A stretch of DNA of 48,551 nt from JBPBPI01 sp050954885 (GCA_050954885.1 JBPBPI010000125.1:1-48551), one strand, 5' to 3'; counted from the stretch's first letter, positions 34,305-43,264 are shown. Numbers and translations: made by a program. The notes: a model not told the origin generated them from the letters alone.

Positions 34305-34310
34305 ATTGCT

Positions 34311-34601
34311 ATGATAAAAAAATTTTCTTACGACTTTTCACCAGATAAAAATCGACAGTTGATTAAAGAGCGGGGAGTAAGTTTTGAAGATGTTATTGCA
34401 GCTCTAGATCAAGGTCAACTTATTGATATTATAGATCATCCTAATATTGATCAGTATGCTCATCAAAAAATTTATGTCATTGATATAAACAATTATATTT
34501 ATCTTATTCCTTTTGTTTATAAAAATTTTGAAGAGGTTTTTTTAAAAACGATTTTTCCAAGTCGTAAATTAACCAAACAGTATAGAAAGAAGCAAAAATG
34601 A
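34311..34601 (+). CDS. BrnT-like toxin
   Basis: A 96-aa protein with BrnT-type signatures: FSYDFSPDKNRQLIKERGVS and FEDVIAALDQGQLIDIIDHP at the N-terminus, then QKIYVIDINNYIYLIPFVY and the C-terminal VFLKTIFPSRKLTKQY. BrnT proteins are small ribonucleases with a RelE-like fold, repressed together with the partner antitoxin. The ATG at 34311 is chosen because the consensus promoter ends at 34304. The stop overlaps the antitoxin start (ATGA). Confidence 0.82.
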   Translation: MIKKFSYDFSPDKNRQLIKERGVSFEDVIAALDQGQLIDIIDHPNIDQYAHQKIYVIDINNYIYLIPFVYKNFEEVFLKTIFPSRKLTKQYRKKQK

Positions 34602-34888
34602 AAAATAAAGAATTAAAGATAGTGCTTGATGCAGAAGAACAAGAAATTTTAGAGTCTGTTGAACGTGGTGAGTGGAAAACAGTTGATAATTTTGAGCAAG
34701 AAAAAATGTTCGCTCAATCTGCAGCCACGCTTTATTTACAAAAAGATGCGCGAATTAACATTCGTATTTCAAGTCAGGACTTGAGGCAACTTAAACAAAG
34801 AGCCGCATATAAAGGTCTTCCTTATCAAACGCTAATTGCCAGTATTTTACATGAATATGCAGCCGGACATTTTAGTGAAAATGTATAA
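34598..34888 (+). CDS. BrnA/CopG-type antitoxin
   Basis: A 96-aa partner of the upstream toxin. The N-terminal acidic half (LDAEEQEILESVERGEWKTV) probably binds the toxin. The C-terminal half is a ribbon-helix-helix: INIRISSQDLRQLKQRAAYK then GLPYQTLIASILHEYAAGHF. It likely autoregulates the strong promoter at 34276. Overlap by 4 nt means coupled translation. It is preceded by AGAAGC only, consistent with coupling rather than independent initiation. Confidence 0.85.
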   Translation: MKNKELKIVLDAEEQEILESVERGEWKTVDNFEQEKMFAQSAATLYLQKDARINIRISSQDLRQLKQRAAYKGLPYQTLIASILHEYAAGHFSENV

Positions 34889-35008
34889 GCTTGTATAAAA
34901 ATTTCATATTTTATAATTAATTATGAAAAGCTTTATCCATTGATTCAATCTATTAAATTTTAATAGATTTACATAAAATCTTTTAGAAAATCTAATTCAA
35001 AGAAATCT

Positions 35009-35602
35009 ATGAATAAAATATTGATCAATCTGCCAGAACTTATCAAAACACCACGTTTAAAATTGCAAATGCCTCAAGCAGGATATGGAATTAAATTATT
35101 TGACGCCATCAATGACGGTTTTGAGGACTATGTCAAATGGCTTAACTGGTCAAAGGATAGGCCAAATGAAAAAGAACTTGAAGAAGAATGCCGCAAACAT
35201 CACGCTGACTTTATTTTAAGAGATTTTATTCGCTATCTGATTATAGATCCAACAACAGAAGACATAATAGGGAGATGTGCATTTCCTGCTTTTCAAGCAA
35301 ATTGGCTAATCCCTAGTTTTGGTATTTCCTATTTTATTCGTAAAAGCCAACGTTCAAAAGGGTATGCAGCTGAAGCAGCACATGCGCTTTGCTCTTTAGC
35401 GTTCAAAATTTTGAACGCTAAAAAAATTGAGATTTATTGTGATGCTGAAAATTTAGCGTCAACCAAAATTCCTCTTAAATTAGGATTTATAAAGGAATAC
35501 ACTCAAAAAGGGGGCTGGCCACGTCCGGATGGAAAACTTGCGGAATTACAAACTTATGCTCTTTTTTCAGAAGAAAATCTTTCTCCCTTAAATGTAACTT
35601 AG
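35009..35602 (+). CDS. RimJ/RimL-type GNAT N-acetyltransferase
   Basis: A 197-aa acetyltransferase. The opening TPRLKLQMPQAGYGIKLFDA, the middle YLIIDPTTEDIIGRCAF, the acetyl-CoA site region GISYFIRKSQRSKGYAAEAA, and KKIEIYCDAENLASTKIPLK with LGFIKEYTQ are characteristic of the RimJ/RimL/ribosomal-protein acetyltransferase group. Relatives act on ribosomal proteins or on small molecules, and the substrate here is unknown. Monocistronic, with GAAATCT before the ATG. An AT-rich gap precedes it. Confidence 0.85.
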   Translation: MNKILINLPELIKTPRLKLQMPQAGYGIKLFDAINDGFEDYVKWLNWSKDRPNEKELEEECRKHHADFILRDFIRYLIIDPTTEDIIGRCAFPAFQANWLIPSFGISYFIRKSQRSKGYAAEAAHALCSLAFKILNAKKIEIYCDAENLASTKIPLKLGFIKEYTQKGGWPRPDGKLAELQTYALFSEENLSPLNVT

Positions 35603-35632
35603 TAAAAAACACCATTGATATAAAAATCTAAT

Positions 35633-37007
35633 CTAAGACTTCTTCAACATCTTAATCATTTTGCCTTTTCCTTGGCCCTGGTGGCGGATGAAGCGGTGGA
35701 TGGTCGGCATAATTTCTTCGCGGAAGCGTCGGCCGTTGAAGACACCGTAATGACCTACACCCTGTTGAAGATGATAATGTTTTAAATCATCGGGGACATT
35801 TTTACATAAAGTCAAAGCGCTCAAGGTTTGACCGACCCCTGAAATATCGTCACGCTCGCCCTCAACCGCTAGGATCGCTGTTTTTTCAATGGCTAAGAGA
35901 TCAACTTTTTCACCCTTCCAAGTCATTTTATTTTGGGGCAAAAGATGCTCTTGAAAGGCAACGCGGACGGAATCCAAGAAATAATCGGCTGGCAAATCGA
36001 GAACCGCACGATATTCGTCATAAAATTTGCGATGAGCTTCAACACTTTCTTGATCGCCCTGGACCAAATGTTGATACAGCTCTTTGGTGGCCTTAAGGTG
36101 TTTGTCAATGTTTAAACTCATGAACCCAGACAGCATCAAAAAGCCTGGACAAACCCGGCGCATAAAACCCGGATGAGGGGCAGGAACACGACCGATGACA
36201 TTTTGTTCAAACCACGCAAATGGTTTTTCAAGAGCCGCACGGTTGACAGCCGTTGGATTGATGCGGGTGTCAATGGGGCCGCCCATGAGCGTCATTGATT
36301 TAGGTTGTTTGGGGTCATTGGCACTGGCCATCAATGCCACGGTTGCAAGCACTGGCACCGCCGGTTGACAGACGGCTAAAATGTGAAGATCTTCGTCAAA
36401 GCCATGAATAAAATTCCATGAGATAATCAATATAATCATCCAGGCGGAACAACCCATAATGAACCGGTACATCTCGCGCATTGGCCCAATCGGTGACATA
36501 AACATCATGATCTTTTAACAAGGTGCGACATGTATCGCGCAAAAGCGTGGCAAAGTGTCCAGAATAAGGAGCCACCACTAACACTTTGGGGAAATGCTCG
36601 CGTTCAGGGTTTGCACCTTGTCTGAAGGTTTTTTTAAAATGAATCAATTGACAAAAAGGTTTTTGATCGACAATTTCTTCATCAATTTGATAGACATTGC
36701 CAGCCTCAGATACAACTTCAGCGATACCAAAAGAAGGTTTAGTATACCGGTGGGTTTGACGCTCGATCATCTCGAGGGCTGCTGATGTGCGTGTTCCTAA
36801 AGAATTTGTAAAAGGAGAGGTGAAAAGTTGATCAGTGTATCTTTTTCCCCAGCGCGACGCCCGATTTAAGGGGGAATTGGCCACATCTCCCCATTCTCTC
36901 ATGTAATAAAGCCAAGATAGTTTTTGATATTGTAACACATCACCAAGGGGCGAATTGTTTTCAAGATAATCTTTAAATTGAGTTTGATAGGAAGAGGGGA
37001 AAAACAT
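35633..37007 (-). pseudogene. phaZ: Intracellular polyhydroxybutyrate depolymerase with a 1-nt frameshift
   Basis: The first frame (37007-36396) gives YLENNSPLGDVLQYQKLSWL, SEAGNVYQIDEE, VLVVAPYSGHFATLLRDTCR and LDDYIDYLMEF, then reads into a stop. The second frame continues exactly: IHGFDEDLHILAVCQPAVPV, with the catalytic-type Cys in CQP, MTLMGGPIDTRINPTAVN, and GVGHYGVFNGRRFREEIMP. The break is a run of four T on the coding strand (plus-strand A at 36410-36413). Removing one base restores a protein of about 424 aa, the size of PhaZ. This could be a real mutation, polymerase slippage or a sequencing error. The enzyme would mobilise PHB granules. Confidence 0.88.
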
Positions 37008-37206
37008 AAAATGTCTCCTGAAGATGTCTTAACAAAATTGTTCAGACTTTATCTTTTATAATTTTTTATAACGTATAATTATTAAGAATTTATGAGTCTT
37101 TTCATCTTTACAATACGTTTATTTTTAAAAATGACTTCATAAATATGATAAAGTATCTTACATTTAAATTAAAAGTAAATCTTTTTAAAACGGGAAAGAG
37201 GCAAAG

Positions 37207-38649
37207 ATGGGAACGTCACATACGATTACATTTATCAAAGGCGATGGTATTGGACCTGAAGTGACACAAGCAACGCAACGCATTATCAATGCAACCGATG
37301 TCAAAATTAATTGGGAAGAGTGTCTGGCGGGTGCTGAAATTTTTCGTAAAGGTCAAGCCACCGGCGTGCCCCAAGAAACCATCGATTCTTTACTCAGAAA
37401 TCGTGTGGCTCTTAAAGGCCCTTTGGAAACGCCTGTTGGATTTGGTGAAAAAAGTGCCAATGTAACCTTAAGAAAATTGTTTGAAACCTATGCCAATATC
37501 CGCCCCGTGCGAGAATTTCCCAACGTCCCAACGCCTTATCAAGGGCGAAAGATTGATTTTGTCATTGTGCGTGAAAATGTTGAAGATCTTTATTCTGGTG
37601 ACGAATATATGCAAACGGCGGGGGCTGCGCTGACGCTGAAGCTCATTACACGGATGGGATGCGAAAAAATCTGTCGGATGGCCTTTGAGTTTGCCCGTTC
37701 CGAGGGCCGCAAAAAAGTTCATTGCGCCACCAAAGCCAATATCATGAAATTTTCTGAAGGCATGTTGAAAAGGACCTTTGAAGAAATATCGACTGAATAT
37801 CCCGATATTGAAGCGAGTCACATTATTGTCGATAACTGTGCCCATCAATTGGTGCGTTTTCCAGAAAAGTTTGATGTCATTGTGACCACCAACATGAACG
37901 GCGATATTTTAAGCGATTTGGGATCAGGTCTCATCGGCGGCCTTGGTTTTGCACCCGGGGCTAATTTAGGCAACAACATGGCGATTTTTGAAGCGGTCCA
38001 TGGATCGGCGCCTAAATACGCTGGTAAAGACGAGATCAATCCGACCGCTGTTTTGCTCTCAGGGGTTATGATGCTCAGGTACTTAAAAGAATTTGAGGCA
38101 GCATTGGCCATTGAACAAGCGGTGGCTGTGACCCTCGAGCAAGGCTATTTCACGCGCGATGTTAAAGGTCCTGAAAATGCTGTCACAACCACTGAATTTA
38201 CCAACAAAATTATTGATAATTTAGGAAAATCATCTAACTTCTGGCCAAAGCGTACCCATCAAACACTGATGATCCCAACTATTCCTAAGAAAGTTGATTT
38301 TCATCAAAAAGATATAAAATTGTTGGGCTTTGATTTGTTTATTCAATCCGATTTAAATGCCAATGAAATTGGGAAGGACCTTGAAAATTTATCTCAAGAA
38401 TTGCCTGTACAATTGACCGTTATTTCAAATCGTGGTGTTAAAGTTTATCCATCGCCCGGAACCACACCAGATGTAGTGGACCTATGGCGTTGCCGTTTTA
38501 TGGCTAAAAACAAAGAAGAAATTTTAAGTGATCATCAAATTCTTCAATCCATTGAAAAAATATCCAACAAATATTGTTGGATGCATGTGGAAAAATTAAA
38601 TGTATTTGGCGACAAATTAGGATATTCAAAATCTCAAGGGGAAGAATAA
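37207..38649 (+). CDS. icd: Isocitrate dehydrogenase, long rickettsial/mitochondrial-related type
   Basis: A 480-aa dehydrogenase of the TCA cycle. Substrate-binding and catalytic blocks are visible: GDGIGPEVTQATQRII near residue 12, KSANVTLRKLFETYANIRPV, VIVRENVEDLYSGDE, and the metal-binding VTTNMNGDILSDLGSGLIGG. The NAD(P) site is EAVHGSAPKYAGKDEINPTA. The extra C-terminal 130 residues (from about 350) form the additional domain known from Rickettsia-like enzymes, with DLFIQSDLNANEIGKDLENL and VKVYPSPGTTPDVVDLWRCR. It stands alone, convergent with rnpB. NAD versus NADP preference is not settled from sequence. Confidence 0.94.
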   Translation: MGTSHTITFIKGDGIGPEVTQATQRIINATDVKINWEECLAGAEIFRKGQATGVPQETIDSLLRNRVALKGPLETPVGFGEKSANVTLRKLFETYANIRPVREFPNVPTPYQGRKIDFVIVRENVEDLYSGDEYMQTAGAALTLKLITRMGCEKICRMAFEFARSEGRKKVHCATKANIMKFSEGMLKRTFEEISTEYPDIEASHIIVDNCAHQLVRFPEKFDVIVTTNMNGDILSDLGSGLIGGLGFAPGANLGNNMAIFEAVHGSAPKYAGKDEINPTAVLLSGVMMLRYLKEFEAALAIEQAVAVTLEQGYFTRDVKGPENAVTTTEFTNKIIDNLGKSSNFWPKRTHQTLMIPTIPKKVDFHQKDIKLLGFDLFIQSDLNANEIGKDLENLSQELPVQLTVISNRGVKVYPSPGTTPDVVDLWRCRFMAKNKEEILSDHQILQSIEKISNKYCWMHVEKLNVFGDKLGYSKSQGEE

Positions 38650-38673
38650 ATTATTTTTTACAAGTATATAAAT

Positions 38674-39040
38674 GACTTGGAAGCCTATAAGCCGGGTTCT
38701 GTCCTGATATAATCAGGGATGATCATTCCTCTGGCGCCCTTGTTACCAAAGGCGTCATGCGACCGACCCGAATCGCCATGGGAAAACACATTTTTTGCCA
38801 GGCAAAAAGCGATTCCTATTTGGTCTTGCTTCTGATGGGGTTTACCCTGCCATCTTTGTTGCCAAAGATGCGGTGCGCTCTTACCGCACCATTTCACCCT
38901 TACCCCCATGGGGGCGGTATATTTTCTGTGGCACTTTCCCTAAGGTTACCCTTGCCGGACGTTATCCGGCATCATGTTTTCCTAAAGCCCGGACTTTCCT
39001 CTCAACAAAATATGTTCAGCGATCATCCAACTTCCAAGTC
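38674..39040 (-). ncRNA. rnpB: RNase P RNA (class A)
   Basis: The conserved 5' core GAGGAAAGTCCGGGCT and the 3' core ACAGAACCCGGCTTATAG are both present. So are the P8-P9 region GGGTAAACCCC and AGAGCGCACCGC. The outer P1 helix is formed by GACTTGGAAG at the 5' end and CTTCCAAGTC at the 3' end, which fixes the limits at about 39040 and 38674 (367 nt). The RNA processes tRNA 5' ends. Open frames within this interval on both strands are spurious. Confidence 0.97.
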
Positions 39041-39047
39041 AGGTCAG

Positions 39048-39075
39048 AATTAAACGAAATAATGATATTTATCAA
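39048..39075 (-). promoter_or_regulatory. Possible promoter of rnpB
   Basis: On the minus strand TTGATA (39075-39070) and TTAATT (39053-39048) are 16 bp apart, so transcription would begin close to the expected RNA 5' end at 39040. Both hexamers deviate from consensus. Confidence 0.4.
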
Positions 39076-39174
39076 GGATTTTATAAAAAAATAAAGATAC
39101 AGAGAAAATTTTCTTTACAAAGATTAATTAATCAATAGAATTTTAATAAAATTATAATAAAGGGGATTGGCAGA

Positions 39175-39885
39175 ATGAGAGATACAGCAAGTAATAAAAC
39201 AGTAAATCAACGACTTAACTTATTGCTTTTAGGAACATGTCTATTTTTATTTTCATCTTGTTCAGAAAATACTGAATACGAAAAAGAAACACCCACAGCG
39301 AGCCTTGAACAAAATACCAAGCTTCGTAAAATTCTTGATCAATATAAAGATAAAAATACTAAAAAAGGTGACGTGGCCAAAGGCATCGAATTTATGTTGG
39401 CCGGAAATTATGAAGAAGCAGGACATTGTTTTAACCGCGTGCTTGTGGTCGATCCCAGCAATGCCAAAGTCCACATGTTGAACGGGATCAATTATCAACT
39501 TCAATCCCGTGATGGCAATGTTCAACAACTTGATGTGGCCAAAGCTGGTTTCATCCAAGCCCTGAAATTTGACTCCAACCTTGTGTTGGCATCTTTGCAT
39601 TTGGGGCGCGTCTATAAGGCCGAGAAAGAGTATGTTAAAGCCCAAGAAGAATTTTCGAACACGCTTCTACTCGATCCTGAAAACCCAGATGCGGCTTATG
39701 AACTAGCAACCACCTCTTATCTGGCGGGTGATCTGAAAATAGCCCGTCCCATGATTGAAAGATACCTTAAGAAAAGACCTAATGATCCTGCGGGTATTCA
39801 TTCAGCTGCGGTCATTCGGGCCGCAACCGGTGATGCTAAAGGGGCGCAACAAGCCCTTAAAAGTTTACGTAAAATAGAGGGATAA
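39175..39885 (+). CDS. TPR lipoprotein (TadD-like)
   Basis: A 236-aa protein with a signal peptide ending in the lipobox LFSSC (about residues 25-29), so it is probably outer-membrane anchored. Tetratricopeptide repeats run from about 65 to 232 (EFMLAGNYEEAGHCFNRVLV, VLASLHLGRVYKAEKEYVKA, AAYELATTSYLAGDLKIARP). Such proteins act as pilotins or assembly factors for secretins and Tad pili. GGGGATTGG precedes the ATG. The secretin gene follows after 15 bp and in the same frame, separated by one TAA. Confidence 0.85.
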   Translation: MRDTASNKTVNQRLNLLLLGTCLFLFSSCSENTEYEKETPTASLEQNTKLRKILDQYKDKNTKKGDVAKGIEFMLAGNYEEAGHCFNRVLVVDPSNAKVHMLNGINYQLQSRDGNVQQLDVAKAGFIQALKFDSNLVLASLHLGRVYKAEKEYVKAQEEFSNTLLLDPENPDAAYELATTSYLAGDLKIARPMIERYLKKRPNDPAGIHSAAVIRAATGDAKGAQQALKSLRKIEG

Positions 39886-39900
39886 CAACACCAAGCCAAA

Positions 39901-41214
39901 ATGGCGCAACAGCGCGTCTTGGATTGGAAAAAATTATATGATCAAGGCTTCATTACGGTCGCACAAAATGTAGCTGAAGGACCCGTTGATCCTTTGGCCA
40001 CGGCACCTGATCCCTTGGCTACAGCACCTGAACTTGCCGGTGCCGCCGCCGCGCCTGGTGAAGTAGCAGCACCTGCAGCTGCTCCAGGGTCTGTTCTTCC
40101 AACTGCCACCAAACCTGCAACCGCAGTGGTGATTGATGCGCTGGTTATGCGCAACAGTACAAATGATAGCACCAGCAAGGGCAACAATATTTTACAAAAT
40201 TTCTCTTTAACTTTGGCGCCCGGGACACATTTATACGCTCGAGGACACGGCAGAACAGGTCCTGCCAGCACAACCACCACCAATGCCGACGGTGTCACCA
40301 CAACCACGCGAACACCGGGACCTGATTTCTCCTTTACCTTTCCCAACGGCGCTGTAAATGCCGCAGGTGTGGCCGTGCCTGGCCTGGGTTCGACAATTAC
40401 AGGCGGCGGGGCTAATCCTTATTCCGTCTCCAGGTTATTTGCCCAAGGTATCAGCTTTGGCAGCATTAACTACAGCTTGAACATTGCCAACGTCAACCGA
40501 GAAACCATTCAAATCGTTGACCGTCCTTCGGTGACCACGGTCATCGGTCAAAAGGGTGAATTTTTCTCAGGCTTTGAATATGTCTTGGGGCTTGCGGGTC
40601 AATATGGTGGTAACATCACCAAGACACCGATTGGTATTGAATTATCGGTCACACCCACCGCTTATGATCCTGAAACTGACGTTGTCACCATGGAAATTCG
40701 TCTTTATGGAAGTTTGATTAGCTCAAGCCTCAGTAATAATGTGACGCAAACATTTTCTGAATTTGCGGTATCTCGACTTTTTACAACAGTCAGTATGAAA
40801 ATGGGCGAAACATTGTTGTTAGGCGGCATTCAAACCCGGACAGATCGTCAAACCAAAGATGGGTTTCCACTGTTACAAGATATTCCCATTATTCAATACT
40901 TTACCTCTAATTTAAGTACATCAAGCGATCGTAAATTGGTGACATTCTTAATCACACCACGTCTGGCAGAAACAGCCAAAAAATTAACCCAATTACAATT
41001 CGTCAATGAAAAGAAAAAGCAACGTCAAGTGTTGTCAGAACTTGAATTGCGCAACAAGGACTGGTTTTCACAACCGTTTCCAAACTGGGTCGCTCAATTT
41101 CGTTTAATGGAAAATTTATATCGTGAATTTAGAACAGGTGACGTGCCTGAAGTTCATTGGGAACAACGCCTTGAAAGCCAATTCGATTATTTGGAATCTT
41201 TCTTTTATTTCTAA
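39901..41214 (+). CDS. Secretin-family outer-membrane channel protein
   Basis: A 437-aa protein with the secretin core at about 180-365: IQIVDRPSVTTVIGQKGEFF, TPIGIELSVTPTAYDPETDV, VSMKMGETLLLGGIQTRTDR, then GFPLLQDIPIIQYFTSNLST and KLVTFLITPRL. These match the secretin domain of GspD/PilQ/RcpA proteins. The N-terminus has no signal peptide (MAQQRVLDWKKLYDQ). It runs into a repetitive Ala/Pro region (DPLATAP twice, then AAAAPGEVAAPAAAPG). It shares the reading frame of the upstream TPR lipoprotein. No other secretion or pilus gene is visible nearby. Either it uses the upstream gene's leader through readthrough or fusion, or the start is misplaced. Confidence 0.85.
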   Translation: MAQQRVLDWKKLYDQGFITVAQNVAEGPVDPLATAPDPLATAPELAGAAAAPGEVAAPAAAPGSVLPTATKPATAVVIDALVMRNSTNDSTSKGNNILQNFSLTLAPGTHLYARGHGRTGPASTTTTNADGVTTTTRTPGPDFSFTFPNGAVNAAGVAVPGLGSTITGGGANPYSVSRLFAQGISFGSINYSLNIANVNRETIQIVDRPSVTTVIGQKGEFFSGFEYVLGLAGQYGGNITKTPIGIELSVTPTAYDPETDVVTMEIRLYGSLISSSLSNNVTQTFSEFAVSRLFTTVSMKMGETLLLGGIQTRTDRQTKDGFPLLQDIPIIQYFTSNLSTSSDRKLVTFLITPRLAETAKKLTQLQFVNEKKKQRQVLSELELRNKDWFSQPFPNWVAQFRLMENLYREFRTGDVPEVHWEQRLESQFDYLESFFYF

Positions 41215-41223
41215 AGTCTAAAA

Positions 41224-41255
41224 AAAAGCAGTCCTGATGATTCAGGACTGCTTTT
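41224..41255 (+). terminator. Strong rho-independent-like terminator after the secretin gene
   Basis: A 14-bp perfect stem, AAAAGCAGTCCTGA pairing with TCAGGACTGCTTTT, closes on a TGAT tetraloop. The A run before and the T-rich run after allow it to work in both directions, also serving the minus-strand gene ending at 41283. Confidence 0.9.
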
Positions 41256-41282
41256 GATTTTGAAAATATGATTCAGAACTTA

Positions 41283-42020
41283 TTATAATGGCTTTGCTGT
41301 TTGCTCTCCTGTAAATGTCCCTATCGCTTCTTCTTGACCCAAGTCACCTCTGTATATATTTATGCTACATAAAAACAATGTATAAGTATTTTCTTCATCT
41401 AATGGTGACAAATGACGAAAATTCATTCTAAATTCGGGATCTATGCTAAAGCCCAAAGTATTCGGTGCTAATAATAATCTTCTTAGGCAATCCACTTGTG
41501 TTAAGGAGGATTCGTTCGCCGATACTTTATAAAGTCCATCTTTTATAGTGGCTGTTTTACCGGGTTGTGAAAGAGCAAGTTTTATAGCAATTCTATCATT
41601 AAGATCGAATTTTTCATTACATACTTTTCCATATTTTTTACACATTTGTATTGTAAATGGTGTGTTTGGATCAGTCATAAATTCTACAGGTAAAGGATAG
41701 TCTTGAAACTCTGTCCCTAGTGCTGGTCTGAAAGGGGCAGCCAAAGCACTGTCTGCTTGCATAACTTGATAACTATCTTTAAAATTCACAAAGGCATTAT
41801 AAGTAACTGCAACATCAACACCGCTTTTCAAACGAAAAGAAAGTACTTGTGCAGGATCAGGCGTCCATGGCTCTCCAAAAGTTTTTTGATATTGATCATG
41901 GCTATGACAAGAATATTGGATTTTCATATCCATGATTTCTCTCAAATCTTCTGTTGTCAATCCACTTGCGTGACTTGCGTGTGTAAATAAAAGGCAGATA
42001 AAAATTATAATTTTGTACAT
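41283..42020 (-). CDS. Exported protein of unknown function
   Basis: A 245-aa protein with a clear signal peptide (MYKIIIFICLLFTHASHA, cleavage near residue 18). The mature sequence is not rich in repeats and holds six cysteines (around YSCHSHDQ, QMCKKYGKVCNEKF, VDCLRRLL, FLCSINIY), which suggests disulphides after export. I do not recognise a family. A terminator lies just downstream and is shared with the secretin gene. Convergent with it and divergent from the epimerase gene. Confidence 0.6.
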   Translation of the reverse strand: MYKIIIFICLLFTHASHASGLTTEDLREIMDMKIQYSCHSHDQYQKTFGEPWTPDPAQVLSFRLKSGVDVAVTYNAFVNFKDSYQVMQADSALAAPFRPALGTEFQDYPLPVEFMTDPNTPFTIQMCKKYGKVCNEKFDLNDRIAIKLALSQPGKTATIKDGLYKVSANESSLTQVDCLRRLLLAPNTLGFSIDPEFRMNFRHLSPLDEENTYTLFLCSINIYRGDLGQEEAIGTFTGEQTAKPL

Positions 42021-42194
42021 TCAGGTATCCTTATTAAAAAACAAAAAATTCCATTATGTTTCAATGGAATAGATGATTCAAAAAATAATACTGAATCTAA
42101 TAAAGTCAATCATTTTTTTTGATTAAATTTTTGTGATTCTTTTTGAAAAATTATACGCTATAAAAACTATAGATTTTAAATTGATGAGAAAAAA

Positions 42195-43109
42195 ATGAAT
42201 CGTCAAAAAGTGTTGGTCACTGGGGGCAATGGATTTATGGCACGCAATTTGTGTCCTATCTTGCAACAAGCTGGCTATGAGGTCATCACCACCACAAGAA
42301 CTCCTTATGCGTCTCAATGTCATAATGTTGTGACAGGGGATCTTGAAAAATTCCAAGATTGGGACTCACTTTTTTTAAATGTTGATGCGGTAATTCATTT
42401 GGCGGCGCGCGTTCATATTATGAATGACACAGCTCAAGATCCTTTGGCTGAATTCCGCAGGGCAAATTGTGAGGCCACGCGATGCTTGGCGGAGACGGCT
42501 CAAAATCATGGGGTGAAACATTTTATTTATTTGAGTTCAATTCATGTCAATGGCAACCATAGCTCATCTTACGGATTTACTGAACAAGATCAACCTCAGC
42601 CACAAACGCCCTATGCCAGGTCAAAATTTGAAGCCGAAAATATGCTCATGCAACTTTGTGGGAAGATGACACTCACACGTATTCGAATTCCGCTGGTTTA
42701 CGGCAAAGGGGTAAAAGGAAATTTTCAGTCACTTATTAAATTGTGCAAGCTGCCGGTTCCTCTACCTTTTAAGGGATGCGTAAACAATCAAAGAAGTTTT
42801 CTTTTTGTCGAAAACTTTTGTGATTTTATTAAAAAATGTCTGCAAAGTACAGATACATCAGGCCTTTACTTTGTGGCAGACGATCAACGTTTGTCAACTG
42901 CTGACCTTATTTCACAGATCCGGACGTCTTTAGATCAAAAGCCTTTATTATTCACTGTTCCTTTTTTAGAGACCCTGTTGCCGCGTTCTTTTGCCGAAAA
43001 ATTGACTGAAAACATGGTTGTGATAAATACCAAAGCCAAGACATCTTTCAATTGGCAGCCCCCCTATACCACACAAGAAGGCCTACAAAAAATGCTTAAG
43101 GACGCGTGA
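42195..43109 (+). CDS. NAD-dependent sugar-nucleotide epimerase/dehydratase
   Basis: A 304-aa extended short-chain dehydrogenase. It has the NAD-binding VLVTGGNGFMARNL at the N-terminus, the strand DAVIHLAARVHI, YLSSIHVNG with the catalytic Ser region, and the Tyr-x3-Lys motif in TPYARSKFEAEN. The substrate-domain blocks RIPLVYGKGVKGNFQSLIKL and VPLPFKGCVNNQRSFLFVEN are typical of UDP-GlcNAc/UDP-glucose 4-epimerase-like proteins in surface polysaccharide loci. No glycosyltransferase adjoins it in the window. The stop lies 58 bp before the Tn3 element; before that insertion its 3' end overlapped the opposing LD-carboxypeptidase gene by 14 bp. Confidence 0.88.
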   Translation: MNRQKVLVTGGNGFMARNLCPILQQAGYEVITTTRTPYASQCHNVVTGDLEKFQDWDSLFLNVDAVIHLAARVHIMNDTAQDPLAEFRRANCEATRCLAETAQNHGVKHFIYLSSIHVNGNHSSSYGFTEQDQPQPQTPYARSKFEAENMLMQLCGKMTLTRIRIPLVYGKGVKGNFQSLIKLCKLPVPLPFKGCVNNQRSFLFVENFCDFIKKCLQSTDTSGLYFVADDQRLSTADLISQIRTSLDQKPLLFTVPFLETLLPRSFAEKLTENMVVINTKAKTSFNWQPPYTTQEGLQKMLKDA

Positions 43110-43161
43110 GATAGCTATGAAGGCTGGGCAAGTGACCGGTTTTTAAACGCGTGTGTCCGCC
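43096..43161 (-). pseudogene. Displaced 3' end of the LD-carboxypeptidase gene
   Basis: Twenty-one codons plus TAA, encoding GGHTRLKTGHLPSLHSYLTR and a final Pro. They continue the frame of the gene at 47036-47905 when the Tn3 element and one 6-bp target copy are removed. The sequence fits the usual C-terminal LPLGG.trL pattern of LdcA/MccF proteins. The fragment is no longer connected to a start codon. Confidence 0.82.
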
Positions 43162-43167
43162 AAGAAT

Positions 43168-43202
43168 GGGTTCGTCGTTGCAAAGGTACGAAACGCGCCT
43201 TA
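43168..43202 (+). repeat. Left terminal inverted repeat of the Tn3-family transposon
   Basis: Thirty-five bases beginning GGGTTCGTCG. Identical in inverted orientation to 47037-47071. Preceded by the AAGAAT target copy. Confidence 0.93.
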
Positions 43203-43264
43203 GCATTAAGTAAACACTTTTAAAACCCTCAACAAAATTACATTTTGTATTTGAATTGACGTCG

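Noticed and set aside
34293..34310. TTG start adding six residues to the BrnT-like toxin
   Set aside because: It lies within the consensus promoter, upstream of the likely transcription start.
37468..38111. 126-aa and 88-aa minus-strand frames
   Set aside because: Shadows of icd.
38685..39094. Three open frames of 74-99 aa
   Set aside because: They overlap the RNase P RNA, whose conserved core and helix P1 explain the sequence.
39942..40346. 134-aa minus-strand frame rich in Ala/Val
   Set aside because: Shadow of the Ala/Pro repeat of the secretin gene on the opposite strand.
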